Counted from the stretch's first letter, positions 46,011 through 53,420 are shown. The stretch: 64,000 nt of DNA from Deltaproteobacteria bacterium (GCA_020848745.1 JADLHM010000021.1:32110-96109), one strand, 5' to 3'. The notes: generated by a model from the sequence alone, not told the origin. Numbers and translations are program-made.

Positions 46011-48295
46011 GAGACGGCGCACCGATTCGGCGCCCGGCCATAGAGCTGGAACTGCAACGTCCCGAAGGCGGGCACCCCGTTCTCGCGACACGGCCCCATC
46101 ACGTCGCTCGCCGCGTTCTGGCGCCGGAGCATCACTGCGCCGGGTCCGGTCGCCTCGAGACTGAAGTACCAGAATCGGTCGGCGGACTCTCGAATCGGCG
46201 CGAAGCAGAACCACCGCTCGTCCGGGCTCCGCCCCGCAATCGATCGGTCCACGACGCGGATCGGCTCGGAAGCCTCGGGCGCCTCCCGAACGGCGAGTCG
46301 CAGGGCGTCTCCCGGCGTCCCCTCCGTGTTCGTCGCGTACACCACGATCGCGGCGAGATCGGCGCCGGTGGCGAAGAAGGTCTGACCGACAGCACCGCCC
46401 GACGCGAGCTGGAGGCGGCCCTCCGCCCGCGTCGTGCCGGCGTAGAGCAGCGTCCAGCCGTCGGGCTTGCTGAGATCGGGCTCGCCGGTCTCATCGACCA
46501 TCGTGAGATTGGGGCTGTAATACGGATCGTTCGGCAGGACCTGGCGCCAGCGCCGCATCATGAGCCAGACGTCCTCGGAAACGGCGCGCGTGCCCCGCGT
46601 CTGCGACTCGTAATGCCGCACGACCGCGTGCGGCGTGTAGACGACCAGGTATCCGCGCGCGCGCAACCGCAGACACAGATCGACGTCGTTGGAGTTCACC
46701 GGCAGGGCTTCGTCGAAGCCGCCGATCGCGTCGAAGACCTCCCGCCGCGCCATGAGGCACGCGGCCGTCACCGCGCTCACGTTGCGAACCACGGTCGGCA
46801 TGGCGCGCCGGAAGCGTCCGGGATGACCCGCGATCCCGCCGATGCCGGTCGCGATGCCCGCGTGCTGGATGCGTCCGTCGCCATAGAGCAGCTTGGCGCC
46901 GACTGCCCCGACCTCGGGACGTTGTGCGTGCTCTTCGAGGGCCGTCAGCCAGAGAGGATCGGTCGGCTCCGTATCGTCGTTCAAAAAGAGCACGTACCGC
47001 CCGCGGCTCTCGCGTACCGCGTCGTTGTTCAGGCGGGCGAAGTTGAATGGACCGGGCGCCCGCAACACGCGGTGTCCGCTCGCGGCCAGGAGCTCGAGGG
47101 TCGCGGGGTCGCGGCTACCGTTGTCGACCAGGAGCACCTCGAAGTCGCCATGCTGCGTCCGTTCCAACGCGGCAAGACACCGCCTGAGGTTGCGGAACCC
47201 GTCGCGGGTCGGAATCACGATCGAGACCTTGGCGGGCGCAACGACCGCACGCCGCACACGGAAGATGCCGGCATCGACGCGCGCGACCGTCGCGGCGAGG
47301 CCGCGCCGCTCTACGGCGAGCTCGAGCGCCCGCCGCTCCGGGTCGCGCTCGCCTCCGAAGCGATCCTTCGGCATCGACACCGCCGCCTCGACGTGCGCGA
47401 GCACCCGCGGCACGTGGACGACGCGTACGGAGCCTTCGGTGCTTCGCAGGGCCAGGTCGTACCCGTGCGCTCCGTCGAGCTCGGCGCGAAACGGCAGAAG
47501 CCCCGCGAGCATCTCGCGCCGGAAGAACACGACACGCGGCCAGTACATCGTCGACAGCAGGAGATCCGGGGACCACCCCGGCAGGAATCGCGGCCCGTGA
47601 CGGCGTCCATCGGCGTCGCGATGATCCTCGTCGCCGTAGAGCACGTCCGCGCCGGTCTCACGGAACGCGTCGACGGCGGCGCCGAGGGCGTCGGGCACGA
47701 GCGCGACCGCCGGTGGAAGGATCGCCACGACGTCGCCCCGCGCCGCCGCCACGAGCGCGTCGAGGGCCGAAGCTTCGCCGTCGTAGGGAGCAGGCTCGAC
47801 GCGGATCCGGAGGTTGTCGCCGGCGGCGAGCGGCGGAGAGGTCGTGTCGCCCGTCCACGCTCCGACAACGGCGACGGCGAGGTCCCATCGGCGGTGTCGT
47901 TGCGCCGCCAACGACGCAATCGCGCGCTCGGACGCTGCGCGCTCGTCGTGCCGGACCAGCATGACGACGCTGACGAGGTCGGGGCCATCGACCGAGTCCT
48001 CGTGCGCACGATCGCTGCCCCGGACGTCGGCGTGGAAGCGATCTGCGAACGTCGCCCAGTCGTCATAGGCTTCCGAAGCGGGGTCGGATCCACCCAGGAG
48101 CCGGCGGACCAGACCGCGGAGGCGGCGCCACGCGGGCACGACGAAGCCTCGCTTGTACGGTCCATAGTGCGAGAGGAGCCGCCAACCGAGCGTCCGCTGG
48201 ATCGCGTCGAGCTGCTGCTCACGCCGCACGAGGGCGGCATATGCGTCGGTGGCCGCCGCCGCGTCCCGTCCGCGCTCGGGTGGCGGTCGCATCAT
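46007..48295 (-). CDS. Tandem family 2 glycosyltransferase with C-terminal beta domain
   Basis: A 762-residue protein. After a helical N terminus a first, diverged GT-A domain (VSVVMLVRHDERAASERAI, VLYGDEDHRDADG) is followed by a canonical one with VSIVIPTRDGFRNLRRCL, LLVDNGSRDP, FLNDDTEPTDPLWL and GGFDEALPVNSNDVDLCLRLR. The last 150 residues look like a beta-sandwich that may bind carbohydrate. Such tandem enzymes often polymerise O-antigen-type chains. The stop overlaps the next gene by ATGA. Confidence 0.86.
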   Translation of the reverse strand: MMRPPPERGRDAAAATDAYAALVRREQQLDAIQRTLGWRLLSHYGPYKRGFVVPAWRRLRGLVRRLLGGSDPASEAYDDWATFADRFHADVRGSDRAHEDSVDGPDLVSVVMLVRHDERAASERAIASLAAQRHRRWDLAVAVVGAWTGDTTSPPLAAGDNLRIRVEPAPYDGEASALDALVAAARGDVVAILPPAVALVPDALGAAVDAFRETGADVLYGDEDHRDADGRRHGPRFLPGWSPDLLLSTMYWPRVVFFRREMLAGLLPFRAELDGAHGYDLALRSTEGSVRVVHVPRVLAHVEAAVSMPKDRFGGERDPERRALELAVERRGLAATVARVDAGIFRVRRAVVAPAKVSIVIPTRDGFRNLRRCLAALERTQHGDFEVLLVDNGSRDPATLELLAASGHRVLRAPGPFNFARLNNDAVRESRGRYVLFLNDDTEPTDPLWLTALEEHAQRPEVGAVGAKLLYGDGRIQHAGIATGIGGIAGHPGRFRRAMPTVVRNVSAVTAACLMARREVFDAIGGFDEALPVNSNDVDLCLRLRARGYLVVYTPHAVVRHYESQTRGTRAVSEDVWLMMRRWRQVLPNDPYYSPNLTMVDETGEPDLSKPDGWTLLYAGTTRAEGRLQLASGGAVGQTFFATGADLAAIVVYATNTEGTPGDALRLAVREAPEASEPIRVVDRSIAGRSPDERWFCFAPIRESADRFWYFSLEATGPGAVMLRRQNAASDVMGPCRENGVPAFGTLQFQLYGRAPNRCAVS

Positions 48296-48426
48296 GGAAG
48301 GGGCCGCGGCTGCCTCCGGTCGCCCAATGGCGGGATTCCCGTCCGAGCGCTCACCGGCGCGTTTCTAGCGCGTTTCGCCGAGCGATCCAAAAGCGCCGGG
48401 GCGACCCGCGACCGGCGCGATCGGGA

Positions 48427-48708
48427 TCAGATCCCGCCGCGCGACGGTCGCGAGCAGGGTGCGGCGGCGCCGTTCGTGACGGCCGCGAATCCCGCGGCGA
48501 GCACCTCGCACCGCTCGTCGCTCGGCCCGAGCCGATCGCACTCGCGCGCCTCGCACATGGCGACGCAGAAGACGAACGGCAGGCCGTCGTACGCGTCGCA
48601 CATTCCCGCGCGCGTCTCGTCGGTTCCGAGGATTTCGGCATGCGCCGACGGGGCGGCGAACGCCGCCATCAGGGCCAGGGCGAGCATCATGGCGAGTGCG
48701 CGACGCAT
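48427..48708 (-). CDS. Small secreted cysteine-containing protein
   Basis: A 93-residue protein with a clean signal peptide (MRRALAMMLALALMAAFAAPSAHA, cut in two for length: cleavage expected after SAHA). The mature part has six Cys, including CDAYDGLPFVFCVAMCEARECD, which suggests disulfide bonds. No family is recognised. The ribosome site is poor for ATG 48708, so the start is uncertain. Confidence 0.55.
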   Translation of the reverse strand: MRRALAMMLALALMAAFAAPSAHAEILGTDETRAGMCDAYDGLPFVFCVAMCEARECDRLGPSDERCEVLAAGFAAVTNGAAAPCSRPSRGGI

Positions 48709-48834
48709 CTCCCGAGCGGACAGCAAACGCCGTGCCGACCACCCAGCAAGTGCGCATTGACCGCTCTTCGCGCGCGGTGTTAACGCTTTCGTCAGTCGTC
48801 AAATTCCCGCCACCCGTAGTCCACGGAGCTTCGC

Positions 48835-49716
48835 ATGATGCGCCCCGCCGTTTCGCTGTTCACCGCCGCCCTCTTGGCCACGCTCGCGCCGCCGCCCTCG
48901 CACGCCCAGACCATCTATCGCTGGCTCGATGCCAAGAGTGGCGTGCACTATTCCAACGAACCGAGCCGTACGCCCGAGCATGCCTCGGCGGTCGAGCTCG
49001 CGCCGCTCGGAACCATCCAGATCCCGGTCCGCAAGCGGACACGACCCGGGAGGCGGCCCTCCGCGACGCCACCGCCGGCTGCTCCGTGCGGCCCGGCCGA
49101 TCCCACGGGGCTGATGAGTGCGATCGGCGCGGGACTCGTCTCGGAACGACCCGACGAGCGACTCACGCTCCTGGTCGGGGGCGTACCGTTGACGACCAGC
49201 GCCGATGCGACCGTCACGACCCTGGTGACTCGCTGGGATCCCGACGAGCCGCAGGCGCACCTCAGCCAGTCGGCGATCGCCTACCCGGTCGGGTCCTCGT
49301 GCCCGACGGCACCGCCGCTCGTGCGCTACCCGACCAACGGGCGGCGCGAAGCCGCCTCGCGCGGCCTCTGTGACGATTATCGTCGCGCCTTCGCGCAGGT
49401 GGGTGTCGCAACGAGTCGGGACGCCGGTATCGCTCGTTCGTTCCGCGATATCGCGCGAAGCTTCCTCGACGTGCAGCTCGAGGGCAACGTCGCGATCGCG
49501 TCCGGCTTTCGCGCGGCGGTGGCGGACGGGATGCTACGGTCCGATGCCACCGTCCTCGCCCCGCACGTAACCGTCCCTCTCGATCCGTGGATCGTGAAGG
49601 CGCATGTGGCGCAAACCGAACGCTTGGCGAGCGAGTCCGATCACCTCGTCGATCAGCTCACCGTGGCACTCGAGGAGATCGACCGCGCTGCGCGCGCGAC
49701 CGGCTGCTGGAACTGA
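48835..49716 (+). CDS. Exported protein with N-terminal DUF4124 domain
   Basis: A 293-residue protein with a signal peptide (AVSLFTAALLATLAPPPSHA) and the short DUF4124 motif IYRWLDAKSGVHYSNEPS just after cleavage. A Pro/Arg-rich linker follows; the rest is not recognised but has paired Cys residues (PCGPAD, SSCPTAP, GLCDDY, GCWN). It is likely periplasmic. Its last codons and stop lie in an inverted repeat shared with the convergent zinc-ribbon gene. Confidence 0.7.
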   Translation: MMRPAVSLFTAALLATLAPPPSHAQTIYRWLDAKSGVHYSNEPSRTPEHASAVELAPLGTIQIPVRKRTRPGRRPSATPPPAAPCGPADPTGLMSAIGAGLVSERPDERLTLLVGGVPLTTSADATVTTLVTRWDPDEPQAHLSQSAIAYPVGSSCPTAPPLVRYPTNGRREAASRGLCDDYRRAFAQVGVATSRDAGIARSFRDIARSFLDVQLEGNVAIASGFRAAVADGMLRSDATVLAPHVTVPLDPWIVKAHVAQTERLASESDHLVDQLTVALEEIDRAARATGCWN

Positions 49717-49735
49717 ACGGTCGGTTCAGTTCCAG
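49707..49735. terminator. Bidirectional terminator overlapping both stop codons
   Basis: CTGGAACTGAAC (49707-49718) and GTTCAGTTCCAG (49724-49735) are perfect 12-base inverted arms with a five-base loop. The TGA stops of both converging genes lie inside the arms, so both proteins end Trp-Asn. Confidence 0.7.
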
Positions 49736-50007
49736 ACGCCGAGGTTCGTCGTCCGCAGAACCCGGCTGCATTCGGGGCAGGGGATGTCCTGGGCCATGCC
49801 TTCCAACAACTGCAACTGGCCCTGACATTCCTGGCACCGATGGGTGTCGAGCTTTGCCGCCAGATCGACGACCGAGAGGCGTTTACAGGTCGCGCACACT
49901 CCGAGCCCGCCCCAGAAGCGCGTACGACCCGCTCGACCCCAACCGACACGCAGGTCACCGGTCGTGAATCCGCATCCTTGGCAGTTGAACTCGACGATCG
50001 AACCCAT
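49726..50007 (-). CDS. Zinc-ribbon protein
   Basis: A 93-residue protein with four CxxC pairs: CQGCGF, CATCKR, CQECQG and CPECSR, making two likely zinc ribbons. GGGAGG lies four bases before ATG 50007. Such proteins bind nucleic acid or other proteins; function unknown. It is divergent from infA. Confidence 0.75.
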   Translation of the reverse strand: MGSIVEFNCQGCGFTTGDLRVGWGRAGRTRFWGGLGVCATCKRLSVVDLAAKLDTHRCQECQGQLQLLEGMAQDIPCPECSRVLRTTNLGVWN

Positions 50008-50036
50008 GTCGCCTCCCGCGTGTCGGAATGTCGCGC

Positions 50037-50065
50037 ACCGTACGTGCCGAGAAGTCGCCCGTCAA
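50037..50065 (-). promoter_or_regulatory. Promoter of the zinc-ribbon gene
   Basis: On the minus strand TTGACG (50065-50060) and TACGGT (50042-50037) are 17 bases apart, about 30 bases before the ATG. Confidence 0.5.
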
Positions 50066-50090
50066 GGAAGGTTCACACGGCATTTCCATA

Positions 50091-50119
50091 TCGACAAACC
50101 GGGTATGCATTGGTATACG
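50091..50119 (+). promoter_or_regulatory. Promoter of infA
   Basis: TCGACA (50091-50096) and TATACG (50114-50119) are separated by 17 bases, in an AT-richer patch about 65 bases before the infA start. Confidence 0.55.
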
Positions 50120-50185
50120 AAACGACCGTTACCGCCCATGGCGCCGGCATTGTGCGACCCTTGCGGAGCGGCGGAAGGACACTGA

Positions 50186-50404
50186 GTGGCACGAGACGAT
50201 CTCATTCAGATTCAGGGCAAAGTAGTCGAGGCGCTGGCTGGCGGACATTTCCGTGTCCAAGGCGACCAGGGCCACACCTTCCTCGCGCGGATCAGCGGCC
50301 GGCTGCGCCGCTTCCACATCAAGGTCGTTCCGGGTGACCGCGTGACGATCGCCGTATCACCCTACGACCTGACGCACGGCTTCATCGTCTACCGCAGCAG
50401 CTGA
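50186..50404 (+). CDS. infA: Translation initiation factor IF-1
   Basis: A 72-residue OB-fold factor that binds the ribosomal A site during initiation. IQIQGKVVEALAGGHFRVQ, LARISGRLRRFHIKVVPGDRVTIAVSPYDLTHGFIVYR matches IF-1 along its whole length. It starts at GTG 50186 with GGAAGGA upstream. It stands alone rather than beside ribosomal protein genes. Confidence 0.93.
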   Translation: MARDDLIQIQGKVVEALAGGHFRVQGDQGHTFLARISGRLRRFHIKVVPGDRVTIAVSPYDLTHGFIVYRSS

Positions 50405-50408
50405 TCCG

Positions 50409-50651
50409 CTAGCTGCCTCCTTCCCCCTCCCGCTCTCTCGCCACCCCTCGCAGTTTCGCGAGCGCCTTCCCCACGGTGCTCGTGTACCGTTGCTTGGTCC
50501 ACGATTCCTTCGTTCGCATCCTGAGCCACCCGAGCTTCACGGCGTCCGGTTTATTGCCCATCTCGCCAGTCGCCGCCTCGACGGCTGCCCGCTCGTCGGC
50601 CGTCAGCGCGGCCAGAACCTCGGGACGCAGCCCCGCCGGGAGACCGGTCAC
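50409..50651 (-). CDS. Small unrecognised protein, coupled to the upstream gene
   Basis: An 80-residue protein from GTG 50651, which overlaps the stop of the preceding gene as GTGA. It is charged, with LRPEVLAALTADERAAVEAATGEMG then VKLGWLRMRTKESW and YTSTVGKALAKLRGVARE. No family is recognised. A longer frame exists upstream in the same phase but overlaps the partner gene. Confidence 0.5.
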   Translation of the reverse strand: MTGLPAGLRPEVLAALTADERAAVEAATGEMGNKPDAVKLGWLRMRTKESWTKQRYTSTVGKALAKLRGVAREREGEGGS

Positions 50652-50968
50652 AGTTCGCGCGGCTCCGGGCACGCGGCCATGAGTGGATCGAGCAACCGGT
50701 GTCCCAGGGCCTGCGTCAAGCGCCGCCGCACGGCCGAGACGGACCAGTCCATCTGTCGACATACGGAAGGGAAACTCAGAACGTGCGTCTCTGGGTCACT
50801 GAAAAAATATCGAACTGCCGTATCGCGCTGCCGCGTGTCGTGCCCGCGGAGATCATCGAACGCGGTGCTCACGACCGCGATCATCAGATGTTCGATGCCG
50901 GTCATCTTCTGAAAAGACCGGCGAGCCTCGAGCGCAGGCGGAAACGGCGGGATGGAGCTACGACCCAT
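50648..50968 (-). CDS. Small helix-turn-helix-like protein
   Basis: About 106 residues. The segment DTAVRYFFSDPETHVLSFPSVCRQMDWSVSAVRRRLTQAL looks like a small helical DNA-binding domain of a kind seen in delta-type genomes, with SFPSVCRQMDWSVSAVRRRL as the helix-turn-helix. Start ATG 50968 has AGGAGG ten bases ahead; ATG 50977 lies too close to it. It overlaps the next small gene. Confidence 0.55.
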   Translation of the reverse strand: MGRSSIPPFPPALEARRSFQKMTGIEHLMIAVVSTAFDDLRGHDTRQRDTAVRYFFSDPETHVLSFPSVCRQMDWSVSAVRRRLTQALGHRLLDPLMAACPEPREL

Positions 50969-51129
50969 AGTCGTCATGCCTCCTCTTTCGAACTTCGATT
51001 GAACCGAAGATCGCAACCCAACTTCGCGTCGCCCACGACACGTCGGATGGGGAATCCGGGACGACCGCCAAGACCGACCGCCATATTACGCGCCAGCAAA
51101 TACGAGAGTCAAACGCCCAGCGTTTTCTG

Positions 51130-51159
51130 TTGACACCTCCAGCCGTAGCGCACTATGTC
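51130..51159 (+). promoter_or_regulatory. Promoter of the RRM gene
   Basis: Consensus TTGACA (51130-51135) and TATGTC (51154-51159) are 18 bases apart, giving an mRNA leader of about 80 bases. Confidence 0.55.
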
Positions 51160-51245
51160 TCGCGCCGTACCCAACCGGCCGGGAAAAATCGTGCTGCTCT
51201 ATTCTGACGCGATCTCCGCGGTCGGTTCGTGCCTTTGGAGGAAAG

Positions 51246-51557
51246 ATGGGCACCAAGTTGTATGTCGGGAACCTTCCGTTCAGCGTGACGTCTCAGGAAC
51301 TCAGCGATTTGTTCTCACAAGCCGGTCAGGTCGTTTCGGCGAACATCATTACGGACCGCTTTTCGGGGCAATCTCGCGGATTCGGCTTCGTCGAGATGGC
51401 CGACGAGTCCTCGGCACAAACAGCCGTGGGCCAGTTCAACGACTACCAAATGAAGGGTCGCGGCTTGAAGGTGAACGAAGCTAAGCCCCGCGAGGGTGGC
51501 CGCGGCGGCGGTGGCGATCGGGGCGGTGGCGACCGCGGCAGCGGTCGTCGCTGGTAG
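51246..51557 (+). CDS. RNA-binding protein with RRM domain and Gly/Arg-rich tail
   Basis: A 103-residue protein. One RRM fills the N-terminal 80 residues, with RNP2 KLYVGNLPF and RNP1 RGFGFVEM. The tail has GGRGGGGDRGGGDRG repeats. GGAGG lies four bases before ATG 51246. Such proteins in cyanobacteria and other bacteria are often cold-induced; the role here would be mRNA binding or chaperoning. Confidence 0.9.
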   Translation: MGTKLYVGNLPFSVTSQELSDLFSQAGQVVSANIITDRFSGQSRGFGFVEMADESSAQTAVGQFNDYQMKGRGLKVNEAKPREGGRGGGGDRGGGDRGSGRRW

Positions 51558-51611
51558 CCTCTCCCTAACGTTTCGTACCGCTCCCGCTCCACATCCGCGG
51601 TCGAGCTTCCC

Positions 51612-51642
51612 GCGACTCGTTTTTCTGTCCCTTTCGAGTCGC
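51612..51642. terminator. Possible terminator of the RRM gene
   Basis: GCGACTCG (51612-51619) and CGAGTCGC (51635-51642) pair perfectly over eight bases with a T-rich 15-base loop, 54 bases after the stop. No T-run follows, so termination is uncertain. Confidence 0.4.
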
Positions 51643-51880
51643 TCCTTGTAGTTCGTCTCCCACGTGCCCCTGCCTCGTTTTGGCGCACCCGGGCTCACCC
51701 CTTTCATGGAGATGTCGCCGGCTCCGGCGCGCGGTTCGCGACGGTGAGCATCGGTGCCCTTTGCGCAGTGAAATCCTGGCTACGCCCCCATGAATCGGCA
51801 CTGCGCGTACGCCTTTCGCTCCGGCACCTCGTGCCTCGACGCGCCCCGACCGCGGCGACACCTCGTGGACCCCTGGTCAT

Positions 51881-51896
51881 GTTGCCCCGGGGCAAC
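51881..51896. promoter_or_regulatory. Candidate operator palindrome
   Basis: GTTGCCCCGGGGCAAC is a perfect 16-base palindrome ending ten bases before the next -35 box, a good position for an activator or repressor site. Confidence 0.45.
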
Positions 51897-51906
51897 CTAA
51901 CGAAAC

Positions 51907-51936
51907 TTGACACCGCGACGCAGCTTGGGCTCTAAG
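51907..51936 (+). promoter_or_regulatory. Promoter of the gene at 51980
   Basis: TTGACA (51907-51912) and TCTAAG (51931-51936) with 18-base spacing, about 45 bases before the ATG. Confidence 0.55.
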
Positions 51937-51979
51937 GACGCGCCGCGAACCGCCCGGTCGCCGCCGGAGGAGCGTATAC

Positions 51980-52348
51980 ATGTTCGGTCTGTTTCAGCGC
52001 CCGAAGCTCGACGCGAGCTTCGCTGCCTCGGAAGCCCTCAGCAACGAGTTCACACGCGAGATCGACCTGGCTGGCCGATTGGCGCTGAAGAACGACGGGA
52101 GCGACGCCGACCTCACCGGGGTCGAGATGATGATAGTCGCCGGGTTTCGACGAATCCCCCTGACGGTTCCGGATCATTGGGTGACGTTCCGATTGGCGAA
52201 AGGTCAATCACGCGCCGACGACCTGCGCTGGAAGCTCACGCTCGACTCGCCGCTCCGAGCGCAAGCGGGCGAACTCTTCGTGAGCGCGCACGACCAGAAG
52301 CGGAAGACCTGGCAGTGGCGCTTACCATTCACGTTCGAGCTGCGCTGA
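51980..52348 (+). CDS. Unrecognised beta-rich protein
   Basis: A 122-residue protein with GGAGGAG eight bases before ATG 51980. The composition and alternation (DLAGRLALKND, VEMMIVAGFRRIPLTVP, WQWRLPFTFELR) suggest a beta-sandwich fold, but no family is recognised. A 55-residue gene follows seven bases later, so the two form a small operon behind the promoter at 51907. Confidence 0.6.
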   Translation: MFGLFQRPKLDASFAASEALSNEFTREIDLAGRLALKNDGSDADLTGVEMMIVAGFRRIPLTVPDHWVTFRLAKGQSRADDLRWKLTLDSPLRAQAGELFVSAHDQKRKTWQWRLPFTFELR

Positions 52349-52355
52349 CGCTCCC

Positions 52356-52523
52356 ATGCTGAAGATCGGCGATGTCGTCGTCACGATGTCCTATCCGGGA
52401 ATCTTCACGGTCGTGGAGACCCACGGCGATGCGGTGACGATCTCGGACGGCGGCTCCCGGATACTGAAGGTCCAGGCATCGAACGTGCGCCGCGTAAAAC
52501 GAGACGCCCCTACGGCGAGCTAG
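52356..52523 (+). CDS. Small beta-barrel-like protein (55 residues)
   Basis: The frame runs from ATG 52356 to TAG 52523 and encodes a 55-residue protein starting MLKIGDVVVTMSYPG, with FTVVETHGDAVTIS and ILKVQASNVRRVK. It looks like a single SH3- or KOW-like barrel. No strong ribosome site is seen, but it starts seven bases after the previous stop. Function unknown. Confidence 0.55.
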   Translation: MLKIGDVVVTMSYPGIFTVVETHGDAVTISDGGSRILKVQASNVRRVKRDAPTAS

Positions 52524-52544
52524 CGGGAACCGGCGAGAACGCTC

Positions 52545-52567
52545 CGCCCCGGGGAATCCCCGGGGCG
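52545..52567. terminator. Hairpin between convergent genes
   Basis: CGCCCCGGGG (52545-52554) and CCCCGGGGCG (52558-52567) pair perfectly over ten bases around AAT, between the 55-residue gene and the HU gene. It lacks a T-run but is well placed to end both transcripts. Confidence 0.6.
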
Positions 52568-52601
52568 CTCGCGTCGAGGACGAACGAACTGCCGGTGCCG
52601 C

Positions 52602-52886
52602 CTACTTCTTGGTGCCGAGAACGTGCTGCTTGAAGCTCTTCGCGACGGTGAACCCGACCTTCTTGCGTGCCGGGATCTTGATGGCCTCGCCGGTCTGAGG
52701 ATTGCGGCCCATGCGCGCCTTCATCTGCCGCATGCGCCAACCTCCGAGATCCGGGATCTTCACCGTGTCGCCCTTCTTCACGCTCTTGCGGATGAGCTCC
52801 ACGAGCGCGGAGAGGATTTCTTCCATCTGCTTCCGGGAGATGCCGGTCTCCTCCGCCAACTTCCCAACCAACTGTGTCTTCGTCAT
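52602..52886 (-). CDS. HU-family DNA-binding protein
   Basis: A 94-residue HU/IHF-family protein. TKTQLVGKLAEETGISRKQMEEILSALVELI is the dimer helix region and GRNPQTGEAIKIPARKKVGFTVAKSFK the DNA-binding arm. The segment DTVKIPDLGGWRMRQMKARM replaces the usual GFGTF wording, so it is a diverged HU. ATG 52886 follows GGGGGAG; GTG 52892 is a weaker start. Confidence 0.9.
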   Translation of the reverse strand: MTKTQLVGKLAEETGISRKQMEEILSALVELIRKSVKKGDTVKIPDLGGWRMRQMKARMGRNPQTGEAIKIPARKKVGFTVAKSFKQHVLGTKK

Positions 52887-52922
52887 GTGCACTCCCCCTA
52901 TGGTGTGGTGAAAAGACGGCGC

Positions 52923-52952
52923 ACCCTAGGGCAGTCGTCGGGAAGCTGTCAA
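52923..52952 (-). promoter_or_regulatory. HU promoter
   Basis: On the minus strand TTGACA (52952-52947) and TAGGGT (52928-52923) are 18 bases apart, about 37 bases before the ATG. Confidence 0.55.
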
Positions 52953-52960
52953 GCACGAAC

Positions 52961-52997
52961 GGCGCTCTGAACCGCGATTTTCGCGGTCCAGAGCGCC
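52961..52997. repeat. Long inverted repeat upstream of the HU promoter
   Basis: Arms 52961-52977 and 52981-52997 pair over 17 bases with one mismatch and a TTT loop (GGCGCTCTG... / ...CAGAGCGCC). It begins nine bases upstream of the HU -35 box and lies between divergent genes, so it is not an obvious terminator for either. Confidence 0.6.
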
Positions 52998-53071
52998 ATC
53001 GCCTGCGTTTCATCCGCTTGCGACGCGGCCCAGCGACGCACGAGGCAAGGCTCGCCGTGCGCCTCGTGGCG

Positions 53072-53100
53072 TTGACGCTCGCGGCGACGGTCGCTAGAGC
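53072..53100 (+). promoter_or_regulatory. Candidate promoter of the metallothionein-like gene
   Basis: TTGACG (53072-53077) and TAGAGC (53095-53100), 17 bases apart; the box ends nine bases before the ATG, predicting a leaderless or nearly leaderless mRNA. Confidence 0.4.
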
Positions 53101-53109
53101 ACTCGCCGC

Positions 53110-53301
53110 ATGTCGAACATCCTCTGCCCGTGGTGCGCTTGTCCCATCGCCGTCGATCGCGGCATCCGACGTCGTGGCGTGGTGTACTGTTGTCGGGGCT
53201 GCGCGTCCGGCACGCGATGCGAACGACCCGAGTGTCCGCGTCCGGTTCCCGGCGACGCAGGCCTTCCCGACGTCAGCTTGCCGGAGACGCGCGAACGCTG
53301 A
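53110..53301 (+). CDS. Metallothionein-like cysteine-rich small protein
   Basis: A 63-residue protein with eight Cys in its first 42 residues (positions 6, 9, 11, 27, 28, 31, 37, 42). The order CPWCACPIAV, then VVYCCRGCASG and CERPEC recalls the cyanobacterial and pseudomonad metallothioneins (YCCxxCAxGH), though the His residues are missing. It may bind Zn or Cd, or be a small zinc-ribbon protein. No Shine-Dalgarno is seen. Confidence 0.5.
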   Translation: MSNILCPWCACPIAVDRGIRRRGVVYCCRGCASGTRCERPECPRPVPGDAGLPDVSLPETRER

Positions 53302-53332
53302 AGCTCCGCGGGGCGGATCGTCGCGCACGCCT

Positions 53333-53359
53333 TTGCGCACTTCCGCCATCCACTATAGA
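53333..53359 (+). promoter_or_regulatory. Candidate nuo promoter
   Basis: TTGCGC (53333-53338) and TATAGA (53354-53359), 15 bases apart, ahead of nuoB. The predicted start site lies near 53366, just before an in-frame ATG at 53370. Confidence 0.45.
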
Positions 53360-53420
53360 AGTCCCGCGCATGCCTGACGAGCGGTTTCTGACTTCCGGCC
53401 GCCGACCGGGAGAGGACGAA

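Larger units (their letters stand above)
51558..51979. other. Gene-free region after the RRM gene
   Basis: No supported gene in these 422 bases. It contains an inverted repeat soon after the RRM gene (51612-51642), a 16-base palindrome (51881-51896) and a promoter (51907-51936) for the next gene. Confidence 0.6.

Noticed and set aside
51565..51907. Minus-strand open frames in the gap after the RRM gene
   Set aside because: They are Arg/Ser-rich, mutually overlapping and have no ribosome sites or recognisable pattern.
53130..53420. Upstream extension of nuoB
   Set aside because: The extra part is Arg/Ser-rich, overlaps the metallothionein-like gene, and ATG 53421 has a clear Shine-Dalgarno.
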